Of a stretch of DNA of 64,000 bases, positions 56,911 through 64,000 are shown piece by piece (position 1 is the stretch's first letter; each line of letters opens with the position of its first letter). Made by a program: the position numbers and the translations under genes. The notes under the pieces were generated by a model. The model did not search any database. It was not told the origin of the DNA and saw only the letters and a list, made by a program, of their open reading frames with translations. Origin of the DNA: Olleya namhaensis (lineage in GTDB: Bacteria; Bacteroidota; Bacteroidia; Flavobacteriales; Flavobacteriaceae); contig NZ_FORM01000005.1 in the NCBI RefSeq assembly GCF_900114005.1, positions 124,001-188,000 on the forward strand, in the 5' to 3' direction.

Positions 56911-58785
56911 TTACATAAATTTTTTATCTAACTCATCCACAGTCATTGTAACAAATGTAGTTTTGTTAGTTGGTGATACGTTAGGTTCCTTACAACCAAA
57001 TAAACGATTAACTAAATGTTCTTGCTCTTGGTTAGTTAGTGACTGCCCTGTTTTAATAGCTAAACTTTTTGCCATAGATTTTGCTAGTAAATCTGTTGCA
57101 GAAAAATTACTATCTGGCACTTCGTTTTCTACATCGCTTATTAATTGCTCCAAAATAATAGACACTTCACTTTCCGGCACATTTACAGGAACTCCTGTAA
57201 TTTGCACGGTTTCGTTTTCTATAGATTGAAATATAAAACCTGTCGATTCTAAATCTTCTTTTAATTGGTTAATCAATGCTATTTCTTGATTAGAAAAATG
57301 TAATTCTAATGGAAATAATAATTGCTGACTAACGCCTTCTTTTATAGTAATATGTCTTAAAAAATCCTCGTACAACACACGTTGATGTGCACGATGTTGG
57401 TCAATAACTAACATTCCGGATTTAATAGTACTAATTATAAACTTGTTATTTAATTGATAGGTTGTTTGCTTTTGTTCTACTTCGTTTTCATTTTTAAAAA
57501 AGCTTTCGGTTTGAGGCTGACTTTCAAAATGAATTTCGCTAAAATCTGTAGCTGTTTTGGTTCCTTTAGATTCTAATCCGACATACAATCCATCCCAATT
57601 GGCACCAGAATCTTTTTTAAATGAAGGACTACTAAATGATCCACCACTACTACTGGCCACAGTTTTTGTGGGAGGTGTATCTTGCTTAAATGGATTAAAA
57701 CTCCTATCCACTTCTACACTTGGCATCCCCTTTTGCTCATAACTATATGGTGTATCCAAATTTGCATCACGATCAAAATCTAAAACGGGTGCAATATTAA
57801 ACTGTCCTAAACTATGCTTTACTGCTGATCTTAATATGGCATATAACGTATGCTCATCATCAAACTTAATTTCAGTTTTTGTTGGATGAATATTAATATC
57901 TATAGTTTGTGGATTTACTGTTAAATTTAAGTAATAACTAGGTTGTGCCCCGTCTTTAAGCAACCCTTCAAATGCTGAATTAATAGCATGGTTTAAATAG
58001 GCACTTTTAATAAAACGATTGTTAACAAAAAAGAATTGCTCGTTTCTAGATTTTTTAGCAAACTCAGGTTTACCAACAAAACCAGAAATAATTAAGACTT
58101 CTGTTGCTTCTTCAACCGGTACTAATTTTTCGTTAGTTTTAGTTCCAAAAATATTTACAATACGCTGTCTGTAATTACTTGGAGGCAAATTATAGGTTTC
58201 GGTTCCATTACTAAACATAGAAAACCCTATGGATGGATGTGCTAAAGCCACACGGTGAAACTCGTCAATAATGTGTCGTAATTCTACTGTATTCGATTTT
58301 AAAAAATTGCGTCTTGCAGGAATATTAAAAAACAAGTGCTTTACGGATAAAGACGTACCGGTTGGCGTAACAATAACCTCTTGAGACTTAACCTCACTAC
58401 CTTCAATAACAATGGTAGTACCAAGCTCTTGATCGTCTTGTTTAGTTTTAAGCTCTACATGTGCAATTGCCGCGATACTAGCTAAAGCTTCTCCTCTAAA
58501 TCCTTTTGTATTAAGTTTAAATAAATCGTCAGCAGATTTAATTTTAGACGTCGCATGACGCTCAAAACTTAATCTAGCATCAGTTGCGCTCATCCCTTTT
58601 CCGTCATCAATAACTTGGACAAGAGTTTTACCAGCATCCTTGATTATTAACTTAATAACCGTTGCATCTGCATCTATAGCGTTTTCTAATAGCTCTTTTA
58701 CAACTGAAGCTGGTCGTTGTACAACCTCTCCTGCTGCAATTTGATTAGCAACGTGATCCGGTAATAATTGAATAATATCTGACAT
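56911..58785 (-). CDS. mutL: DNA mismatch repair protein MutL
   Basis: A 624-residue protein: GHKL ATPase domain with IAAGEVVQRPASVVKELLEN, DDGKGM, TKGFRGEALASIA and GTSLSVKHLFFNIPARR, a transducer domain with FVNNRFIKS and HPTKTEIKF, a variable linker (about 345-440), and a C-terminal dimerisation domain. The C-terminal endonuclease signature DQHRAHQRVLYE is present in the form seen in MutL homologs but the full DQHAX2EX4E motif is altered, so endonuclease activity is uncertain. It links MutS recognition to repair. It leads a run with two rhomboid genes. Confidence 0.95.
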   Translation of the reverse strand: MSDIIQLLPDHVANQIAAGEVVQRPASVVKELLENAIDADATVIKLIIKDAGKTLVQVIDDGKGMSATDARLSFERHATSKIKSADDLFKLNTKGFRGEALASIAAIAHVELKTKQDDQELGTTIVIEGSEVKSQEVIVTPTGTSLSVKHLFFNIPARRNFLKSNTVELRHIIDEFHRVALAHPSIGFSMFSNGTETYNLPPSNYRQRIVNIFGTKTNEKLVPVEEATEVLIISGFVGKPEFAKKSRNEQFFFVNNRFIKSAYLNHAINSAFEGLLKDGAQPSYYLNLTVNPQTIDINIHPTKTEIKFDDEHTLYAILRSAVKHSLGQFNIAPVLDFDRDANLDTPYSYEQKGMPSVEVDRSFNPFKQDTPPTKTVASSSGGSFSSPSFKKDSGANWDGLYVGLESKGTKTATDFSEIHFESQPQTESFFKNENEVEQKQTTYQLNNKFIISTIKSGMLVIDQHRAHQRVLYEDFLRHITIKEGVSQQLLFPLELHFSNQEIALINQLKEDLESTGFIFQSIENETVQITGVPVNVPESEVSIILEQLISDVENEVPDSNFSATDLLAKSMAKSLAIKTGQSLTNQEQEHLVNRLFGCKEPNVSPTNKTTFVTMTVDELDKKFM

Positions 58786-58793
58786 ACATTTTG

Positions 58794-59072
58794 TTACGAA
58801 AAGAAGATGGATAAATCGAAACCTATAACTAATAAGAATAAAAATATTAGAATGGCTACAATTACCAAGATGCGTCTATTGGCTGCTTTATCGGGACTGT
58901 TTTTAAACTCGTCAAAAGCATTATTAAATTTTTGTTTAAAGTTGGCATTTTCACCTACGGTAGTTCTATGCTCGTCAAACTTATGTTTTATCTCAAACGG
59001 ACTGCCTTCACCTTTATAAAAACGAGGTGTGTAATCAAACTTTTTATTTTTACGTTTAGATAGCAATCCCAT
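58794..59072 (-). CDS. Small single-helix membrane protein upstream of mutL
   Basis: Ninety-two residues: basic N-terminus (MGLLSKRKNKKFDYTPRFYK), a hydrophilic middle and a C-terminal membrane helix (about 68-90, ILVIVAILIFLFLLVIGFD). Similar flavobacterial proteins have been mis-annotated as riboflavin synthase subunit beta, probably because ribH is close; nothing in the sequence supports that enzyme. It resembles the next upstream gene product in layout (KNKKF start, C-terminal helix). Confidence 0.75.
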   Translation of the reverse strand: MGLLSKRKNKKFDYTPRFYKGEGSPFEIKHKFDEHRTTVGENANFKQKFNNAFDEFKNSPDKAANRRILVIVAILIFLFLLVIGFDLSIFFS

Positions 59073-59080
59073 GGTATACT

Positions 59081-59299
59081 CTATTTTGTTTTAGATTCTA
59101 GGTAGTACATTAAAACACCAATAAAAATCAAAACACCTAAAAGTAAAAATAGGGTGTTTCCTTTTTTGGAGCTAGAAGACGTGCGTCTTGTCTCATCCCA
59201 ACTAGTGTTTAAACTTTCTTTAAGTTTGGTAGCGGAGTCGCCCTCTTTAGAGAACCGTGACTGGTAGCTGAATTTCTTATTTTTCTTTTGACTAAACAA
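59081..59299 (-). CDS. Small single-helix membrane protein, related to the next gene
   Basis: Seventy-two residues from a TTG start (MFSQKKNKKFSYQSRFSKEG), C-terminal membrane helix at about 48-66 (TLFLLLGVLIFIGVLMYYL). The shared KKNKKFxYxxRFxK opening and tail-anchor layout suggest it and the gene at 58794-59072 arose by duplication. No function known. It lies eight bases upstream of that gene. Confidence 0.68.
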   Translation of the reverse strand: MFSQKKNKKFSYQSRFSKEGDSATKLKESLNTSWDETRRTSSSSKKGNTLFLLLGVLIFIGVLMYYLESKTK

Positions 59300-59389
59300 G
59301 CCTTAGTAGTTTTAATGTGAATACTACTCAAAAATACTGAAAATACTACAGACCTATAGATTATGAATGCTAAAAATTGTTAACAGATA

Positions 59390-59869
59390 TTAAGCGTTAT
59401 GACGTAATGCTGCCATTTTTAATGCTGCAACACCTGCTTCTACACCTTTATTACCATGTTTACCACCAGAACGATCAATAGATTGTTGCTTGTTATTATC
59501 TGTAAGAACACAGAAAATAACTGGTGTTTCATCAATAACATTAAGGTCTTTAATACCTTGTGCTACTGCTTCGCAAACAAAATCAAAATGCTTTGTTTCT
59601 CCTTGAATAACACTACCAATTGCAATCACCGCATCTACCCTTTGGTTTTGCATTTTTTTACAACCGTAAATTAAATCGTAACTTCCAGGAACATCCCAAA
59701 CTGCAATGTTTTCAGGAGATACACCATGTTCTAAAAGTGTGCTTTTAGCACCTTCTAGTAAACCTTGTGTGATATCCTCGTTCCATTCTGAAACAACAAT
59801 CCCAAACCGAAATTGCTCTCCGTTTGGGATTGATGCTTTATCGTATGCTGATAAATCTGTTGTTGCCAT
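59390..59869 (-). CDS. ribH: 6,7-dimethyl-8-ribityllumazine synthase
   Basis: One hundred and fifty-nine residues, standard length. Conserved blocks: FGIVVSEWNEDITQGLLEGA, VPGSYDLIYGCKKM, and the active-site GSVIQGETKHFDFVCEAVAQG, then PVIFCVLTDNNKQQ and GNKGVEAGVAALKMA. It joins a ribityl-pyrimidine and dihydroxybutanone phosphate to make lumazine, the riboflavin precursor. It follows the TPR protein gene by seven bases. Confidence 0.96.
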   Translation of the reverse strand: MATTDLSAYDKASIPNGEQFRFGIVVSEWNEDITQGLLEGAKSTLLEHGVSPENIAVWDVPGSYDLIYGCKKMQNQRVDAVIAIGSVIQGETKHFDFVCEAVAQGIKDLNVIDETPVIFCVLTDNNKQQSIDRSGGKHGNKGVEAGVAALKMAALRHNA

Positions 59870-59876
59870 AAACTAA

Positions 59877-60647
59877 TTAGTTAGACATCGCTTGCGCTTT
59901 TCCAATAAATACTTCCGCTTGAGTAGCTTCTGGTGAGTTTGGATAATTGTCTTTAATTTTATTTAATAATGTTAAAGCTTCTTTAGCTTCACCTAAATCT
60001 AAAGCTGTAATACCTGCTTTAAATAAGTATGTTGGTGTAGTAAACTGATTGTTACGTAAGTTTGCTGCTTGTTTATAGTAGTCTAATGCGTTTTTTGTTT
60101 CAGTTAACTGAATAAAAGCATCTCCGATTGCACCTTTAGCCATAGGAGCTAAAGCCTCGTCATCACTTTCAAATTTGTCAAGATAAACAATCGCCTCTTG
60201 GTAATTTTTTGTATTTAAGTAAGCCATACCTGCATAGTAGTTAGCAAGGTTACCAGCTGCTGTACCGCTATATTGATCAGCGATATCAGTTAAACCTAAT
60301 TTACCTTCTCCTCCTTTTAAGGCTAAGTTATATAAAGAATCTTGTCCTACAGTAGATGTTACTGCTTCATTAAAGAATTTTTGTGCTTGATACATTTCAT
60401 TCATCGCTTCACCTTGTTTAGGTTTTACAATAAATTGTTGATATACTAAGTAAATTAAAGCAAAAGCAGCAACAACACCAATAATAATAAAAATGTTTTT
60501 CTGATTTTTCTCTACAAACTCCTCTGCCTTATTTGCAGAATCATCTAATGTATTAAAAACTTCAGCAGTTGTTGAGTTGTCTTCAACTTCAATTTCCTTT
60601 TCTACTACTGTTTTTGGTTTGTATCCTCTTTTCTTGTAAGTCGCCAT
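59877..60647 (-). CDS. TPR-repeat membrane protein (YfgM/Wzz-like tetratricopeptide family)
   Basis: About 256 residues from ATG at 60647. Basic N-terminus (MATYKKRGYKPK), one membrane helix (about 46-66, IFIIIGVVAAFALIYLVYQQF) and a periplasmic region with about four TPR units (LANYYAGMAYLNTKNYQEAI, APMAKGAIGDAFIQLTE). Likely a scaffold for protein folding or division, as for YfgM. The frame extends to a GTG at 60668, but that codon overlaps a TATTTTTG promoter box, so 60647 is preferred. It shares an operon with ribH. Confidence 0.85.
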   Translation of the reverse strand: MATYKKRGYKPKTVVEKEIEVEDNSTTAEVFNTLDDSANKAEEFVEKNQKNIFIIIGVVAAFALIYLVYQQFIVKPKQGEAMNEMYQAQKFFNEAVTSTVGQDSLYNLALKGGEGKLGLTDIADQYSGTAAGNLANYYAGMAYLNTKNYQEAIVYLDKFESDDEALAPMAKGAIGDAFIQLTETKNALDYYKQAANLRNNQFTTPTYLFKAGITALDLGEAKEALTLLNKIKDNYPNSPEATQAEVFIGKAQAMSN

Positions 60648-60667
60648 ATTAATTTTATTAATGCGCA

Positions 60668-60675
60668 CAAAAATA
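60668..60675 (-). promoter_or_regulatory. -7 promoter element of the TPR-ribH operon
   Basis: Minus strand TATTTTTG (TAnnTTTG), 20 bases before the ATG at 60647; it overlaps and so argues against a GTG start at 60668. Confidence 0.5.
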
Positions 60676-60780
60676 TAATTTTTCTTCAGAAATAAAAGGT
60701 TATTATTTGATAATTTTCAATAATTTGCACATCCTTACAAGGCTTCCCTTTTTTAAGCCCTCTATTTTAGCAACAACTCT

Positions 60781-61860
60781 ATGATTTTAAAGTCCTTATC
60801 GCTTTTAAACTATAAAAATTTTGACTCCAAAACCTTCACCTTTAATGAGACCATAAACTGTCTTGTTGGTAATAATGGGGTTGGAAAAACAAATGTACTG
60901 GATGCTATTTACCATTTATCCTTTGGTAAAAGCTACTTTAATCCTGTTGCATCACAAAATATAAAATACGATGAAGACTTTTTTGTAGTTAATGGATCAT
61001 ACGATAAAGACGAAAAAACAGAAAATATAGTTGTCAGCTTAAAAAAAGGTCAAAAAAAAGTTATTAAGCGTAATAGTAAGGCTTACGAAAAATTTAGCGA
61101 TCACATTGGTTTTTTACCATTGGTAATAATTAGTCCTGCAGATAGAGATTTGATTATTGATGGTAGCGATACTAGACGTAAGTTTATAGATAGTGTTATT
61201 AGCCAAAGTGATAAAAGCTATTTAAGTAGTCTGATAAATTATAACAAGATATTATCGCAACGTAACTCGCTTTTAAAATATTTTGCTGCCAACCACACTT
61301 ATAATAATGATACTATTGAGGTGTACAATCAGCAATTACAGCTTTACGGAACGGAAATTTTTGAAAAAAGAAAACAGTTTTTAGAGGCGTTTATTCCACT
61401 ATTTAAGTCAAGATACAAGGCTATTAGTAACAATAATGAAGAAGTAAGCCTAAATTATAAAAGTGATTTATTTGACAACAGTTTAGAACAATTGCTTAGA
61501 AAAGCAATAAATAAAGACAAGGCACTACAATATACTAGTGTTGGTGTCCATAAGGATGATCTAGAATTTAATATTGGCGACTACCCTATTAAAAAATTTG
61601 GGAGTCAAGGCCAGCAAAAATCATTTTTAATAGCTTTAAAATTAGCACAATTTGATAGTTTAAAAGCAATTAGCGGAGATAATCCAATATTGTTATTAGA
61701 TGATATTTTTGATAAATTAGACGAAACACGTGTGGCACAAATTATAAAACTAGTAAACGACGAAAATTTTGGACAAATATTTTTAAGCGATACACATGCA
61801 GACCGTACAGAAAACGCAGTAAAACAAGTCCACCAATCTTATGAAATTTTTAAATTATAA
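60781..61860 (+). CDS. recF: DNA replication and repair protein RecF
   Basis: Three hundred and fifty-nine residues. Walker [17 protein letters not shown] (28-43), the FGKSYF block, the SMC-like signature [19 protein letters not shown] and the Walker [12 protein letters not shown]. It loads RecA at single-strand gaps. In Bacteroidota recF is followed by a small lipoprotein and dciA, as seen here. Its start lies 113 bases from the divergent TPR gene. Confidence 0.96.
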   Translation: MILKSLSLLNYKNFDSKTFTFNETINCLVGNNGVGKTNVLDAIYHLSFGKSYFNPVASQNIKYDEDFFVVNGSYDKDEKTENIVVSLKKGQKKVIKRNSKAYEKFSDHIGFLPLVIISPADRDLIIDGSDTRRKFIDSVISQSDKSYLSSLINYNKILSQRNSLLKYFAANHTYNNDTIEVYNQQLQLYGTEIFEKRKQFLEAFIPLFKSRYKAISNNNEEVSLNYKSDLFDNSLEQLLRKAINKDKALQYTSVGVHKDDLEFNIGDYPIKKFGSQGQQKSFLIALKLAQFDSLKAISGDNPILLLDDIFDKLDETRVAQIIKLVNDENFGQIFLSDTHADRTENAVKQVHQSYEIFKL

Positions 61861-61861
61861 C

Positions 61862-62275
61862 ATGAAAAAACTATATTACGCACTTTGTATTATACTAGTC
61901 AGTTGTTCTCAAAATCCAGAAGATTTTAAACAACACGTTACTGGTTATTGGGAAATAAGTGAGGTTATCTTAAACGATGGTACTAAAAAACAATATAAAA
62001 TAAATGAAACTATAGATTATATTGAAATCACTAATGACTCAATAGGAATTAGAAAAAAACTAAAACCAAACTTCAATGGTACCTATGAAACTTCCAAAGA
62101 CATTGAAAAATTTGTAGTTAAGATAGAAAACGATAGTTTAAACTTATATTACAAAACGCCCTTTTCTAGTTGGAAAGAAACTATATTAAAGGCTAGTGAA
62201 GACAAACTTCAAATTATAAACCAAAATAAAGTTTTATATTTATATAAACGCTACACACCTATAACAATAGACTAA
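61862..62275 (+). CDS. Small lipoprotein between recF and dciA
   Basis: One hundred and thirty-seven residues from ATG at 61862, one base after the recF stop. Lipoprotein signal MKKLYYALCIILVSCSQ (C15). The mature part (VTGYWEISEVILNDGTKKQYKIN, EITNDSIGIRKKLK, YYKTPFSSWKETILKASED, about 20-130) has the strand pattern of lipocalin-like proteins and a family typical wording for flavobacterial recF neighbours. The stop overlaps the dciA start by one base. The frame could extend into recF, but the signal sequence fixes the start. Confidence 0.85.
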   Translation: MKKLYYALCIILVSCSQNPEDFKQHVTGYWEISEVILNDGTKKQYKINETIDYIEITNDSIGIRKKLKPNFNGTYETSKDIEKFVVKIENDSLNLYYKTPFSSWKETILKASEDKLQIINQNKVLYLYKRYTPITID

Positions 62276-62571
62276 TGGCAAAACGCAACAACAATTTATT
62301 AAACATATCTGACGCCTTAAAAAACTTTGTAACAGAAAACAACCTTGAAAAAGGTTTAGACAAAGTTAATGTTAGGGACGCTTGGGCCAAGCTAATGGGT
62401 AATGGTATTAATAAATACACCACAGCAATCGAGTTAAAAAAAGACATCCTTTATGTACAACTTAGCTCTAGTGCACTTAGGGAAGAATTAAGCTATGGAA
62501 ACCAAAAAATAATAACTTTACTTAACGAAGAATTGGGCAAAGATGTTATTAAAAAACTAATATTGAGATAA
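62275..62571 (+). CDS. dciA: DciA (DUF721) replicative helicase loader
   Basis: Ninety-eight residues of the DUF721 family: LLNISDALKNFVTENNLEKGLD, then VNVRDAWAKLMGNGINKYTTAIEL and VQLSSSALREELSYGNQKIITLLNEELG (each quoted only in part of the family span). The W near the middle and the SSALREEL helix are hallmarks. DciA loads replicative helicase DnaB in bacteria without DnaC. Its position after recF supports a replication role. Confidence 0.9.
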   Translation: MAKRNNNLLNISDALKNFVTENNLEKGLDKVNVRDAWAKLMGNGINKYTTAIELKKDILYVQLSSSALREELSYGNQKIITLLNEELGKDVIKKLILR

Positions 62572-62643
62572 TTACAACGCATATAAAATGTTATGGTAAT
62601 TAAATTTTCGAAAAAAATAATATGTAATTACTATTTTATATTC

Positions 62644-62651
62644 TATCTTTG
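62644..62651 (+). promoter_or_regulatory. -7 promoter element of the first cold-shock gene
   Basis: TATCTTTG (TAnnTTTG), leaving a 32-base AT-rich leader before the ATG at 62683. Confidence 0.5.
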
Positions 62652-62682
62652 ACTTTATTATTAACAAATTTTTTTTATTACA

Positions 62683-62874
62683 ATGGCACAAGGAACAGTA
62701 AAATTTTTCAATGATTCAAAAGGATTCGGTTTTATTACTGAAGAAGGATCAGAAAGCGACCATTTTGTACACATTTCTGGACTTATTGATGAAGTTCGTG
62801 AAGGAGATGTCGTAGAATTCGACTTACAAGAAGGAAGAAAAGGTATGAACGCAGTAAATGTAAAAGTAGTATAA
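62683..62874 (+). CDS. Cold-shock protein, CspA family (first copy)
   Basis: Sixty-three residues: a single cold-shock domain with RNP1 KGFGFIT and RNP2 DHFVHIS, beginning MAQGTVKFFNDSKGFGFI. CspA-type proteins bind single-stranded RNA and DNA and melt RNA structure at low temperature. A second, very similar gene follows 175 bases downstream with its own promoter and terminator. Confidence 0.95.
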   Translation: MAQGTVKFFNDSKGFGFITEEGSESDHFVHISGLIDEVREGDVVEFDLQEGRKGMNAVNVKVV

Positions 62875-62901
62875 TTATATATTTTCTATTTAAACTATTA
62901 C

Positions 62902-62935
62902 AAAAAGAGCCTTTCCATTTGGAGAGGCTTTTTTA
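62902..62935 (+). terminator. Terminator after the first cold-shock gene
   Basis: Hairpin AAAGAGCCTTTCC-ATTT-GGAGAGGCTTTTTT with one mismatch and a T-run. Confidence 0.8.
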
Positions 62936-63049
62936 GTTAAAACATTTAACACCTAAGTAATTGAAAATAAATACAATAAATATCATTTATTAATTTTATT
63001 GGTATCATCTTTGTACTAATTAAACTAATTAATATTAAATTTTATTAAG

Positions 63050-63241
63050 ATGAGTAAAGGCACAGTAAAATTCTTCAATGACGCTAAAGGATTTGGATTC
63101 ATTACAGAAGAAGGTGTAAACAAAGACCACTTTGTACACATTTCAGGATTAACAGATGAAATACGCGAAGGCGACGAAGTTGAATTTGACCTACAAGAAG
63201 GAAAAAAAGGATTAAACGCAGTTAACGTTAAAGTACTTTAA
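63050..63241 (+). CDS. Cold-shock protein, CspA family (second copy)
   Basis: Sixty-three residues, about 80 percent identical by eye to the first copy, with RNP1 KGFGFIT and RNP2 DHFVHIS. Start MSKGTVKFFNDAKGFGFI. A near-match promoter element CATCTTTG lies about 40 bases upstream. Probably a tandem duplication that lets the two be expressed differently. Both genes have separate terminators. Confidence 0.95.
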   Translation: MSKGTVKFFNDAKGFGFITEEGVNKDHFVHISGLTDEIREGDEVEFDLQEGKKGLNAVNVKVL

Positions 63242-63264
63242 CAGCAACCATATATCTTTAACAA

Positions 63265-63303
63265 AAAAAAAGCCTCTCTATTTATTTAGAGAGGCTTTTT
63301 TTT
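63265..63303 (+). terminator. Terminator after the second cold-shock gene
   Basis: Perfect hairpin AAAAGCCTCTCTA / TAGAGAGGCTTTT followed by eight or more T bases; similar in the stem (GCCTCTC) to the first cold-shock terminator. Confidence 0.88.
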
Positions 63304-63370
63304 ATTCTATTACTTTAAATTAGCATTACTGACTTTATTTTTTTGATAAAAACCAAAAGTAGTAAACAAA

Positions 63371-63398
63371 AAAAATCCAGCTAAACGCTGGATTTTTT
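63371..63398 (-). terminator. Terminator of ndk
   Basis: Minus strand hairpin AAAATCCAGC / GCTGGATTTT around a five-base loop, with T-run, just downstream of the ndk stop. Confidence 0.85.
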
Positions 63399-63420
63399 CT
63401 TAATTTATAGTGTTTTAAAC

Positions 63421-63840
63421 TTAAAACATTTCACGTCCAGAAAAATGGAAAGCACCTTCAATAGCTGCATTCTCATCACTATCACTACCGTGTACTGCAT
63501 TTTCTCCAATAGAAGCTGCATATAATTTACGGATAGTTCCTTCTGCTGCATCAGCAGGATTAGTAGCACCAATTAAAGTTCTAAAATCCTCTACTGCGTT
63601 ATCTTTTTCTAAAATAGCAGCTACAATAGGTCCACGTGTCATGTAATCTACTAACTCACCATAGAAAGGTCTTTCGCTATGTACTGCGTAAAATGCTTCA
63701 GCATCTTGCTTAGTCATGTGTGTTAACTTCATTGCAACGATTCTAAAACCTGAAGCGTTAATTTTTTCTAAGATTGCGCCAATGTACCCTTTTTCAACAG
63801 AGTCAGGCTTAAGCATTGTAAATGTTCTGTTAGTTGCCAT
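63421..63840 (-). CDS. ndk: Nucleoside diphosphate kinase
   Basis: One hundred and thirty-nine residues. Catalytic H117 lies in [12 protein letters not shown]; other conserved blocks are [31 protein letters not shown] and [14 protein letters not shown]. It transfers the gamma phosphate of ATP to NDPs, balancing NTP pools. A TACTTTTG promoter element on the minus strand at 63919-63926 precedes a leader of about 75 bases. It is divergent from the gene entering at the right edge. Confidence 0.97.
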   Translation of the reverse strand: MATNRTFTMLKPDSVEKGYIGAILEKINASGFRIVAMKLTHMTKQDAEAFYAVHSERPFYGELVDYMTRGPIVAAILEKDNAVEDFRTLIGATNPADAAEGTIRKLYAASIGENAVHGSDSDENAAIEGAFHFSGREMF

Positions 63841-63918
63841 TTCTTTATTTTATTATTTATCTAATTTGTTTAAAAAAAACAATCTTTCTAATTAAAAAAA
63901 GTACCTGTTAATTTTCTG

Positions 63919-63926
63919 CAAAAGTA
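63919..63926 (-). promoter_or_regulatory. -7 promoter element of ndk
   Basis: Minus strand TACTTTTG (TAnnTTTG). It gives an AT-rich leader of about 75 bases before the ndk ATG. Confidence 0.5.
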
Positions 63927-63985
63927 AGCCATTTATTAATAAAAACAATAAATTCAATTATTAAAAAATTGTATCTTCGTGGACT

Positions 63986-64000
63986 ATGACAAAACAAGAG
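63986..64000 (+). CDS. First five codons of a gene running off the right edge
   Basis: ATG at 63986 opens MTKQE and continues beyond the window. A near-match promoter element TATCTTCG lies 11 bases upstream. In other flavobacteria the gene divergent from ndk encodes a DHH-family oligoribonuclease/PAP phosphatase (NrnA), whose start can read MTKQE, so this is a guess from gene order only. Confidence 0.45.

Noticed and set aside
58794-59072. Riboflavin synthase beta chain annotation
   Set aside because: No lumazine synthase motifs; the true ribH is at 59390-59869.

Overview
The window looks like a chromosomal segment of a marine-type Flavobacteriaceae bacterium (Bacteroidota). It is AT-rich, its genes lack strong Shine-Dalgarno sequences, many starts are preceded by the Bacteroidota -7 element TAnnTTTG, and many protein families are typical of the group: a TonB receptor with a carboxypeptidase-regulatory-like domain, DUF2807, PspC, DUF2141, DciA next to RecF, short DapB and the large lepB. 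No rRNA, insertion sequence, phage or CRISPR was seen. There is one tRNA (Pro, TGG).

Layout. 1-13 kb: start of a TonB-dependent receptor, an ECF sigma factor with a membrane partner, an acyltransferase, a NUDIX hydrolase divergent from a lipoprotein cyclophilin, an M3 peptidase, a TRIC-type channel, an OmpA protein, a TPR hybrid histidine kinase and a BLUF blue-light sensor. 13-19 kb: a methyltransferase, dps divergent from oxyR with an OxyR-like palindrome between them, and a four-gene operon resembling MbnP/MbnH copper genes. 19-28 kb: an AIM24 protein, PadR-PspC-DUF2807 genes, trxB, a YtxH/holin-X/DUF1328 stress operon, an aldehyde dehydrogenase and tRNA-Pro. 28.8-34.5 kb: udk, ftsB/divIC and the two methylmalonyl-CoA mutase subunits with two lipoprotein genes between them.

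34.5-48.1 kb is the unusual part. It is a run of same-strand, mostly unrecognised genes, each followed by a long imperfect palindrome. These palindromes behave like integron attC sites. In several cases the bases at the start of a unit (GTTRRRY-like) are the exact reverse complement of the bases at its end: 9 of 9 for a NACHT ATPase unit, 10 of 10 for the next unit, 9 of 9 for a later one. The hairpin at the tip of the palindrome keeps its pairing while its sequence changes. No integron integrase is present in the window, so this looks like a cluster of attC sites lacking an integrase (CALIN) in a flavobacterium. Two copies of a roughly 254-bp sequence, exactly 7,900 bp apart, each end where a cassette begins. 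A tetR/hydrolase pair with its own operators interrupts the array. Cargo includes a NACHT-type NTPase (possible phage defence) and many small lipoproteins and membrane proteins.

48.4-64 kb returns to housekeeping genes: parA-parB-DUF5683-dapB-lepB-wbqC, a minus-strand mutL/rhomboid cluster, ribH and a TPR protein, then recF-lipoprotein-dciA, two cold-shock genes, ndk, and the first codons of another gene at the right edge.
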